The position numbers and the translations under genes are program-made. The notes under the pieces are model-generated. The model searched no databases. It was not told the DNA's origin and worked only from the letters and a program-made list of their open reading frames with translations. From Acidobacteriota bacterium (lineage in GTDB: Bacteria > Acidobacteriota > Terriglobia > Acidiferrales > 2-02-FULL-67-57), in NCBI GenBank assembly GCA_016189965.1, contig JACPRL010000077.1:1-8906 (forward strand): a DNA stretch of 8,906 nt, in the 5' to 3' direction. Shown here one piece after another: positions 1 through 5,773 of this stretch (position 1 is the first letter of the stretch; each line of letters starts with the position of its first letter).

Positions 1-797
1 AGGTAGGGTAGAGCGTCCTTGCTTTCGACGAACTTTTTTAAGCTGGCTTCGACGGCGGGTTGCATGAAGAGCTGGCAGAAGAGGTCAATCTCCTGGCGCA
101 GTTCGTCCGCGGGGATGGGCTTGGCGAAGCGCTTGGCGGCAGCGCGGGTGGCGCGGTCGAACTTGCCCACCTGCGCGGCGGTGGCGCGGGCGACGCGCAG
201 CGATTCGCCTTCCGCCGCCAGTTGGCTCACCAAGCCGACGGCGTGGAGCCGGCTGGCGTTGAGGCTGCGGCCGGTGAGGAGCAGGTCGCGGACGACGGCG
301 TTGCCGAGGTCGCGCTTGAGGCGCGGGAGGCCGCCGAAGCCGGGAATGAGCCCGAGGCGGAGCTCGGGGAAGCAGAAGCGAGCCATCTTGTCGGCAATGA
401 TGAGATCGCAGGCCAGAGCGAGCTCAAAGCCGCCGCCGAAGGTGACGCCGTGGACGGCGGCGAGGGTGGTGAGCGGGGAGGCGTCGAGCGTGTTCATCAC
501 GCGGTGAATCCGCTCCAGGAAGCTGCGCACGCCGGCCAACCGCTCGGCCGCCGGCAAGCCCTGCATCCCGGCGTAGAGCTCGCGGAGGTCGGCGCCGGCG
601 CTGAAGCCTTGCTTGAGCTTGCTATAAACGATGACGGCGTGCGCTTCATCCTCCGCGGCTTTTAGCGCTTCGATGAAGCGCTCGAGCTCCTCGAGCGTCT
701 CCGAACCGATTTCGTTGCAGGGCTCGCGGTGCAGCGCCAGCTCGACGACGCCCTCGCGCAGCTCCCAGCTCAGCGTCTTGCCTTGATAATTTTTCAT
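1..797 (-). CDS. Enoyl-CoA hydratase/isomerase (crotonase family), C-terminus cut by window edge
   Basis: Crotonase-fold enzyme. Family members hydrate trans-2-enoyl-CoA in fatty-acid beta-oxidation or isomerise the double bond, in the cytoplasm. Translated on the minus strand from the ATG at 795-797; 265 residues are visible, about the full family length, so only a few residues are likely missing. The first oxyanion-hole motif SAGADL lies at residues 66-71 and the second, HGVTFGGGFELALACD, at 116-131. Both catalytic glutamates of true hydratases have counterparts: E125 in GGGFELAL and E145 in FPELRLGLIPGFGG, so hydratase activity is plausible. An in-frame TAA at 804-806 precedes the ATG, which is therefore the first possible ATG. 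A GGGAG directly abuts the start codon, unusually close for a Shine-Dalgarno. It lies 178 nt downstream of the acyl-CoA synthetase on the same strand and may share its lipid role. Family call firm; exact substrate unknown. Confidence 0.9.
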   Translation of the reverse strand, partial: MKNYQGKTLSWELREGVVELALHREPCNEIGSETLEELERFIEALKAAEDEAHAVIVYSKLKQGFSAGADLRELYAGMQGLPAAERLAGVRSFLERIHRVMNTLDASPLTTLAAVHGVTFGGGFELALACDLIIADKMARFCFPELRLGLIPGFGGLPRLKRDLGNAVVRDLLLTGRSLNASRLHAVGLVSQLAAEGESLRVARATAAQVGKFDRATRAAAKRFAKPIPADELRQEIDLFCQLFMQPAVEASLKKFVESKDALPY

Positions 798-802
798 CTC
801 CC

Positions 803-837
803 GTTACCAGTTAACAATTACGAGTTGCTGGTTGCAA
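803..837. repeat. Degenerate 7-bp tandem repeat (five units)
   Basis: Read on the plus strand, five consecutive heptamers follow each other without gaps: GTTACCA, GTTAACA, ATTACGA, GTTGCTG, GTTGCAA. The consensus is roughly GTT(A/G)NNA. The block ends about 6 nt before the start codon of the enoyl-CoA hydratase, so it makes up nearly all of that gene's immediate leader. It resembles the short tandem heptamer repeats known from some bacterial genomes. The period is visible, but the units are diverged. Confidence 0.5.
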
Positions 838-840
838 GAC

Positions 841-935
841 CTTCGGGCGGCGGGGACACCCACCGAGGGTTTCCCCGCACCCCTTCCGCGGTGGCGCTGC
901 GCGCAGCTTTTTTGCGGCACGGCTAAAGCTGTGCC
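841..935 (-). repeat. Composite palindromic repeat, copy 1 (minus orientation)
   Basis: Read on the minus strand this starts with a hairpin (916-935; GGCAC arm, 4-nt loop, GTGCC arm with one mismatch). It continues with GCAAAAAAGC, the perfect 12-nt palindrome GCTGCGCGCAGC (896-907), GGAAGGGGTGCGGG, GAAACCCTC and GGGTGTCCCCGCC. The same modules in the same order occur on the plus strand at 8508-8619. The two copies are therefore inverted relative to each other and flank the five-gene operon. Copy 1 lacks a 24-nt insert found in copy 2. It occupies most of the 178-nt gap between the synthetase and hydratase genes. No coding function is evident. Confidence 0.8.
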
Positions 936-975
936 CTTCCGTCTTCGTGGCTTGGTGTCGTTGCGGCATCAGTTC

Positions 976-2622
976 CTAGGCTGTTGTCTTCTGGTACACC
1001 GCTTCGATTTGCGCCTCGTAGCGGGCAGCGATGGCGTCGCGCTTCATTTTCCCGTTGGCGGTGAGCAAACCGTTCTCGATGGTAAAGGGCTCGCGGCAAA
1101 TATGGAAGGCGCGGAGGCGGTTGTAGTGGGGCAGGCCGGCGTTCAGGGTGTCGAGGGCGGCTTCGACCTGCGCGGGGATGACGGCGCCAGTGACGAGGGC
1201 GGCGAGAAAGCTCTGCTTGTCGCCGACCACCAAGACGTGCTGCGCGCCGGGCAGCGTGCGCCCGAGCGCCTCCTCGAGTGGCTCGGGGGCGACGTTGTGC
1301 CCGGAGCTGAGGATGAGCAGGTTCTTGATCCGGCCGATGATGCGCCAGTTGCCGCGCGGGTTCACCTCCCCCTGGTCGCCCGTGCGGAACCAGCCGTCGC
1401 GCAGGATTTGGGCGGTTTCTTCGGGGCGGTTCCAGTAGCCGGGGAAGACGTTCGGCCCGCGGACGAGGATTTCGTCGTTCTCGCCGAGCTTCATCTCCAC
1501 GCCTTCGATGGCCGGGCCGACGCAGCCCGGTTCGACCCGGCCGGGATAGTCCATGGTGCAGATGGCGGTGGTTTCGGTGAGGCCGTAGACCTGGAGGACG
1601 GGCACGCCGAGCATGTGGAAGAAAAGCTGCGTCTCGACGGCGAGCGGTGCCGAGCCGCAAATCAGCGCCTTGAGGTTGGGGCTGATTTTGCGGCGGATGG
1701 CGGGGAAGAGCAAGTGGCCGGCGAGCGCGAGCCAGAAGCGCTCGCTGAGCGATGGCATCCCCCTCTGGCTGCTGGCCCAGGCCTGCTTGGCCTTGCTAAA
1801 CAGCGCGAGGGCGAAGCCGCCGCGCTGGGCGAGTTGCTCTTCGATTCCCCGCGAGACACGTTCGAGCAGCGCGGGGACGTTCAAGAAGTAGTCCGGGGCG
1901 GCGAGGCGGAGCTCGTCGGCCAGCATGGTGAGGTCGGTCGAAAGAGTCAGCGAGCAGCCGCGCGTGAGGCAGGTGAGGAGCAGAATCCAGGAGCCGGCGA
2001 AGCAGAAGGGCAGGTAGTGGAAGACGCGGTCGGGCCGGCGGCGCTCACGCATCAAGACGGCGAGCCGGCCGGTGGTGCAAGGCAGCATGTGATTCAGGTT
2101 GGCGACGCTGAAGACGACGCCTTTGGCTTCGCCTGACGTGCCGGAGGTGTAGATGATGGTGACGGGGTCGGTGTCGAACAGAGGCCGAGGCTCGTCGGGC
2201 GCTTGGGCGGCGGCGGCGGCAAAGACATCGTCGAGGAGGACGGTGCGGGGCGCCTGGAGCCAGAGGGCGAGGAGGGCGTCGCGCAGGGCCGCGTCGCCGA
2301 CGCAGATGAGGGAGGGAGCCGAGTCCTTCATCATGGCGACCAGTTCGGCGGGGGCCTGGCGGGTGTAGAGCGGGACGACGATGACGCCCTCGGCCATCAG
2401 GGCCAGGTCGAACGCGACCCAGCGGATGCTGTTGGGCGCCAGCAGGGCGCAGCGGTCGCGCTTCTTCAGTCCCGCCGCCCGCACGAAGGCCCGGGCCCGC
2501 CGAACCAAGCCTAGCAGCTCGTCCGCAGTGGCTGCGACGATGCGGCCCTCGCGCCCCTCCTGCAGCATGATCCGGCTGGGGTCACGCCGGAATCGCTCAA
2601 GGATGTTCTCTAAGAAGTTCAA
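976..2622 (-). CDS. AMP-forming long-chain acyl-CoA synthetase / AMP-dependent ligase
   Basis: 548-aa ANL-superfamily adenylating enzyme; it activates a carboxylic acid, most likely a fatty acid, to acyl-AMP and then acyl-CoA. The core motifs are present in order: the P-loop IIYTSGTSGEAKG (residues 156-168), YGLTET (346-351), RTGD (413-416) with the ribose-binding Asp416, the hinge region GRIKNLLILSSG (430-441), and the C-terminal NGKMKRD (523-529) with the expected catalytic Lys525. Length is normal for a compact FadD-like synthetase. The start is a TTG at 2620-2622: no ATG or GTG lies between it and the in-frame TAG at 2659-2661, and the first internal ATG (residue 19) would cut conserved N-terminal sequence. 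No clear Shine-Dalgarno is visible. The start lies 10 nt past the stop of the lipoprotein gene, which suggests coupled translation. It probably feeds acyl-CoA to the reductase at the head of the operon. Substrate chain length is inferred from context only. Confidence 0.92.
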   Translation of the reverse strand: MNFLENILERFRRDPSRIMLQEGREGRIVAATADELLGLVRRARAFVRAAGLKKRDRCALLAPNSIRWVAFDLALMAEGVIVVPLYTRQAPAELVAMMKDSAPSLICVGDAALRDALLALWLQAPRTVLLDDVFAAAAAQAPDEPRPLFDTDPVTIIYTSGTSGEAKGVVFSVANLNHMLPCTTGRLAVLMRERRRPDRVFHYLPFCFAGSWILLLTCLTRGCSLTLSTDLTMLADELRLAAPDYFLNVPALLERVSRGIEEQLAQRGGFALALFSKAKQAWASSQRGMPSLSERFWLALAGHLLFPAIRRKISPNLKALICGSAPLAVETQLFFHMLGVPVLQVYGLTETTAICTMDYPGRVEPGCVGPAIEGVEMKLGENDEILVRGPNVFPGYWNRPEETAQILRDGWFRTGDQGEVNPRGNWRIIGRIKNLLILSSGHNVAPEPLEEALGRTLPGAQHVLVVGDKQSFLAALVTGAVIPAQVEAALDTLNAGLPHYNRLRAFHICREPFTIENGLLTANGKMKRDAIAARYEAQIEAVYQKTTA

Positions 2623-2632
2623 GTCAGACCCG

Positions 2633-3184
2633 TCACCAGGGGAACTTGAAGTCTTTAACTACATTCTCGTTGCCTGTGAAGCGAATGTCACTGCAAACCG
2701 AAATGTAGCTGGAGGAGGGCGTCGCAGTCGTTTCCACGTAGGTCGCCAAGCAACCCTCGTGGTGCTGCATGAGGAAGTGCCTTAATGGCCCGCTGGCGAA
2801 TGGCAGGTCGGCCTTGCGGTCGGACTTCCAGGAAAACGTCAGCGAATACCATCCCGGCTGCGGGTTCGCGAAGCTGTAGCGTCCCCTGCTGTCCGTGCTC
2901 GTCTTGCCCGCATTCCTCTGGCATTCGCCAGCCTGTCTTTTCTGTTGCTCCGAAAGCTCTTCGCTCTTGGTGGTGTTTAGTTTTCTGCAGGCTTCATCCG
3001 GATACAGAGTTAGTTCCACATCGGCTCCCGCAATGGATCCGCCCGGGTGAGACAACTGCCCAGAGATACTCCGCTCGGTGAGACCACATGCAGCGGACAA
3101 GGCGAGCGCGCCTGCGAGTCCCAAAGAAAGGGTCCCCCGAATTCCCTTGAGATGCCTTGGAAAAAATGGCGGACATTTCTCCAT
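2633..3184 (-). CDS. Probable lipoprotein with carboxypeptidase-regulatory-like domain
   Basis: 183-aa exported protein of unknown function. After a basic N-terminus, a hydrophobic stretch (about residues 18-32) ends in LSAAC with Cys33. This looks like a lipoprotein signal, although Ser at -3 departs from the usual lipobox. Residues 37-118 fit a carboxypeptidase-regulatory-like beta-sandwich: ISGQL, then GADVELTLYPDE, then STDSRGRYSF and PGWYSLTFSW, the typical G-x-V / T-D-x-x-G-x-Y-x-F / P-G-x-Y pattern. A Lys/Glu/Gln-rich insert (about 68-92) interrupts it. The C-terminal part has three more Cys-containing or aromatic strands. The start is the ATG at 3182-3184, behind a strong AGGAGGAG Shine-Dalgarno; an upstream ATG at 3214 has no such site. 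The stop TAG of the upstream gene lies inside this ribosome-binding site. GC is lower than in the neighbours (two counted 60-nt lines gave 58% and 50%, against 65% in an adjacent line). Possibly acquired late by the operon. Confidence 0.8.
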   Translation of the reverse strand: MEKCPPFFPRHLKGIRGTLSLGLAGALALSAACGLTERSISGQLSHPGGSIAGADVELTLYPDEACRKLNTTKSEELSEQQKRQAGECQRNAGKTSTDSRGRYSFANPQPGWYSLTFSWKSDRKADLPFASGPLRHFLMQHHEGCLATYVETTATPSSSYISVCSDIRFTGNENVVKDFKFPW

Positions 3185-3185
3185 G

Positions 3186-3200
3186 ACTGATCTCCTCCTA
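3186..3200 (-). promoter_or_regulatory. Strong Shine-Dalgarno overlapping upstream stop codon
   Basis: On the minus strand the sequence reads TAGGAGGAGATCAGTC then ATG. The TAG is the stop codon of the pyruvyl-transferase-family gene and also the first bases of the ribosome-binding site of the lipoprotein gene. This fixes the lipoprotein start at 3184 and implies termination-reinitiation coupling. It is the only near-consensus Shine-Dalgarno in the operon. Confidence 0.75.
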
Positions 3201-4640
3201 GGTGGCAGGCTCAATGCAAGACTCCAGGCGCGACTCGTAGTTCTCGACGAGCTGGCGCAGGGTGGGGCTAAGCGGCGGGAGGTAGTCCTCCCAACTAAGG
3301 ATGCCGCTGCGGACAGGAAAGTCGGGGTAGTGTTGCTGGAGATGGTTCTGGAAATAGAGGCCCATGCGGGCCATCAGTTTGAGATTGCGCACTACGGTGC
3401 GGCCGATGCCCTCGCGGAGGCTCTCGCGCTCGTTCCACAGGGTCTCGAGCACGGCGAGGAGCTTGGGTTCGAGCTCGGGGTCGTCGACTTCAAGCAGCAG
3501 ATGCTGGTGGCCGCGCTCGTGCATCAGGTTGCGGATGCGCTCGTCCATGGTGACGCCGGCCGAGGCCACCAGCGCAGGCATCGAGGTGACGATGCCGTGG
3601 TAGCGCGAGGAAACCATCAGGTGGCCGGCGCGCAGCAGGCTGACCAGTTGGTACATATCGTAATCGTCGGAGGTGAAGACGGGGACGCCGCCGAGCCGTT
3701 CGGAGAGGGCGCGGGCGGCCGCGCGGTCGAGGCGCTCCATGGCGATGATGACGGGAAAGACAGCGCGCTGCCGGCGGAACTGGCCGACGGCGTTGGCCCA
3801 GGCGGCGAGAGAGCGCTCGTAGGCGGCGCGCTGGCGGGCGCCCCAGGTGTGGAAGTAGATGGTGCGGTACTGGCTGTCTTTGTAGGCGCCGAAGAGGGTG
3901 CGCGCGAGGAGTTTTGCGAGCGAAGGCTTGACCGGCCACCAGAAGGGATTGATGGGGCAGAGGACAAGCACAGGTTGACGCATGTCCCAGCCGGCCTCGC
4001 GAAGAACTTTTTCTGCGTAGTCGGGGCCGAGGGGCTCGAAGGTCCAGGCGGTGTCGGTTCCGAGCTCGGTGGGGACGCCGAGGCGGCTCAAGACGGCGCG
4101 CGACTCTTCGTTGCGGGTGATGATGAGCGATTGCCGGCAGTAACGCCGGCACATGCGGGCGAGCGGCGCATCCATGGTGCCGGCCTCGGCGCCGTAGCCG
4201 ACCGAAAGCTTGTTTTGCGCGGCGGCGATGCCCAGCGAGCCGATCATCATGGTGGTGAGCGCGTTGGCGAACTTGCTCTTGAACATCGAGCCTTCGCAGG
4301 CGACGACGCCGTCGTGCCGCGGCACTTCGCGGGAGAGGAAGGGCGGGTAGACATCGGGCAGCCGAACCTGGCGGGCGGTGCCGAAGTAGCCGCGCGTGCG
4401 CGCGAAGTTCTGGGTCATCACGCTGAGCTCGATGTTCTCCTCCCCCAGGAGGCGGCGCACCTGGCGCAGCATCTCTTCGACGCGGAGGTCGGAGCCGGTG
4501 TTGCGCGTGCCGTTGTAGCCGGCGAAGAGCAGCTTGAGTTTGCGGCCGGGCGACCAGCGACGGCCGCCGCCGAGCATCCAGTGGAGCTTCGAGAGCTCGA
4601 TGAGCGCGCTCACCCAGGCCATCAGTGCCAGGTCGGTCAT
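3198..4640 (-). CDS. Polysaccharide pyruvyl transferase family protein
   Basis: 480-aa protein resembling the polysaccharide pyruvyl transferase family (PF04230). Family members transfer pyruvate ketals from phosphoenolpyruvate to sugars of exopolysaccharides or cell-wall glycans. Visible family features are the N-terminal LLFAGYNGTRNTGSD (residues 38-51), the central EGSMFKSKFAN (116-126), ITRNEES (174-180) followed by GTDTAW (194-199), and the hallmark C-terminal SSRYHGIV (344-351) with His348. The first 30 residues have a hydrophobic, possibly membrane-associating character. The start is the ATG at 4638-4640, which shares its A with the TGA stop of the SDR gene (TGATG); an upstream ATG at 4727 would overlap that gene by 88 nt and adds unconserved sequence. 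An AAGGG lies 8 nt upstream of the ATG. The context with fatty-acyl reductases is unusual and suggests a glycolipid or lipid-linked glycan acceptor; this is inference. Family confident, activity not. Confidence 0.85.
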   Translation of the reverse strand: MTDLALMAWVSALIELSKLHWMLGGGRRWSPGRKLKLLFAGYNGTRNTGSDLRVEEMLRQVRRLLGEENIELSVMTQNFARTRGYFGTARQVRLPDVYPPFLSREVPRHDGVVACEGSMFKSKFANALTTMMIGSLGIAAAQNKLSVGYGAEAGTMDAPLARMCRRYCRQSLIITRNEESRAVLSRLGVPTELGTDTAWTFEPLGPDYAEKVLREAGWDMRQPVLVLCPINPFWWPVKPSLAKLLARTLFGAYKDSQYRTIYFHTWGARQRAAYERSLAAWANAVGQFRRQRAVFPVIIAMERLDRAAARALSERLGGVPVFTSDDYDMYQLVSLLRAGHLMVSSRYHGIVTSMPALVASAGVTMDERIRNLMHERGHQHLLLEVDDPELEPKLLAVLETLWNERESLREGIGRTVVRNLKLMARMGLYFQNHLQQHYPDFPVRSGILSWEDYLPPLSPTLRQLVENYESRLESCIEPAT

Positions 4641-5773
4641 CAGCGGAGCCCTTCGTCGCTGCTGGGCCAGGAACGATAGCGGTACGTGAAGCGGCTGTGC
4701 TTCGCAAAGCGGAGCAGGGGATAGCAATAGTCGGAGAAAGGGGCAGGGCGGCGGCCGAGCTCGGCGACCACGCGAGTGTTGTCGAAGACGGTGTTCCAGA
4801 CCAGGTACGGGAGGAAGACTTTGAGCAGCGAAGCGCCCTGGCCGACGGAGCTGTTGCGGCGCTGGGAGAGGTAATCAACCACGCGGGTGAAGGAGCGCTC
4901 GAGGGCCGGCCAGTAGAGGGGGCGGCGCTTGCCCTGGGCGGCGGCCAGGGCGTTGGTGAGCACGCGATAGGTTTGCGAGTCGGCGCCGGAGGACAGATGG
5001 TAGGTGTCGTAGGCCGGCTTTTCTTTTTGGTGGAGGGCGACGATGGAGTCGGCGACGAAATCCACCGGGACGATATCCAACCGGTCGGTGGGACGGAGGG
5101 GGAGGACGGGGAGCGAGGCGAGGAAGACGAAGGCGCGCACCATGTCGAACTGGGTGGTTTCCGAGCGGCGGGTGTCGCCGAGCACGATGCTGGGGCGGAA
5201 GATGAGCTTGGGGACATCGGGGAGGACCTGGCGCAGCATGTGCTCGGAGAATTTCTTGGTGCGGGCGTAGGGGTCGTAGTCGGAGCGGTCCCAGTCGATG
5301 GCCTGGTCTTCGCGGACGACTTCGTTCTGGCGATGGCCGGCGACCGCGACGGTCGAGACGTGGCTGAAGCGGCGGAGGCCGTGGTGCTGGTGAGCGGCGC
5401 GGCCGAGCTGGATGACCTCGAGCGTGCCGCGCAGGTTGACGTTCAGGCAGGCCCGCTCCGACTTGCGGTTCAGCGAGGCGGCGCAGTGGATGACACCGTC
5501 GGTGGTGTGGGCGAGGCGCTGGTAGTCGTCGGCGGCCAGCCCGAACTGCGGCGCGGTCAGATCGCCGCGGAAGATGGTGAGGCGGGTTTTCAGGAACTGA
5601 ATGAAGCGCGGGAAGTCCATGTGGAGCTGTAAGGCGCGCCACAGGCGCTCGTGGGCCTCGCGGGGGTCTTTGGCGCGCACAAGCAGGTTGAGGGAGTCGG
5701 CGTGGGCGTCCAGCAGGTTCGCCAGGACGTGCGCGCCGATGTAGCCGGTGGCGCCGGTCAGGAAGATGGCCAT
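4640..5773 (-). CDS. Thioester-reductase-like extended SDR (NAD(P)-dependent)
   Basis: 377-aa extended short-chain dehydrogenase of the NAD_binding_4 / thioester-reductase type. Related domains reduce acyl-thioesters (carboxylic acid reductase R domains, fatty acyl-CoA reductases). The Rossmann glycine motif GATGYIG is at residues 7-13, LVRAK at 31-35, RGDL at 69-72, HCAAS at 96-100, the catalytic-Ser strand HVSTVAVAG at 138-146, and the active-site YxxxK is Y169-ARTK173. The 231-240 segment RLDIVPVDFV matches the substrate-side motif also found in the neighbouring reductase. About 90 further residues (285-377), rich in aromatics, form a C-terminal part I cannot assign. The start is the ATG at 5771-5773, placed directly before MAIFLTGATG; the upstream ATG at 5944 would add a 57-aa Arg/Pro tail of antisense type. 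It overlaps the end of the preceding gene by 16 nt and shares a TGATG junction with the following gene. Substrate unknown. Confidence 0.87.
   Translation of the reverse strand: MAIFLTGATGYIGAHVLANLLDAHADSLNLLVRAKDPREAHERLWRALQLHMDFPRFIQFLKTRLTIFRGDLTAPQFGLAADDYQRLAHTTDGVIHCAASLNRKSERACLNVNLRGTLEVIQLGRAAHQHHGLRRFSHVSTVAVAGHRQNEVVREDQAIDWDRSDYDPYARTKKFSEHMLRQVLPDVPKLIFRPSIVLGDTRRSETTQFDMVRAFVFLASLPVLPLRPTDRLDIVPVDFVADSIVALHQKEKPAYDTYHLSSGADSQTYRVLTNALAAAQGKRRPLYWPALERSFTRVVDYLSQRRNSSVGQGASLLKVFLPYLVWNTVFDNTRVVAELGRRPAPFSDYCYPLLRFAKHSRFTYRYRSWPSSDEGLR

Noticed and set aside
795..840. Promoter for the enoyl-CoA hydratase (TTGCAA, 17 nt, TTAACT on the minus strand)
   Set aside because: The -10 matches only three of six bases and the predicted start would fall within the ribosome-binding site. 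The sequence is explained by the heptamer repeat.
916..935. Hairpin downstream of the acyl-CoA synthetase as a Rho-independent terminator
   Set aside because: On the minus strand the hairpin is followed by GCAAAAAAGC, not by a T tract. The equivalent hairpin at 8508-8527 also has A residues after it on the plus strand and T residues before it on the minus strand.
3078..4679. Long plus-strand open frame (533 codons), and similar ones at 832-2136 and 4625-5632
   Set aside because: They lie antisense to genes with clear protein motifs and have Gly/Ala/Glu/Arg/Val-rich, low-complexity translations with no family motif, as expected from high-GC third positions.
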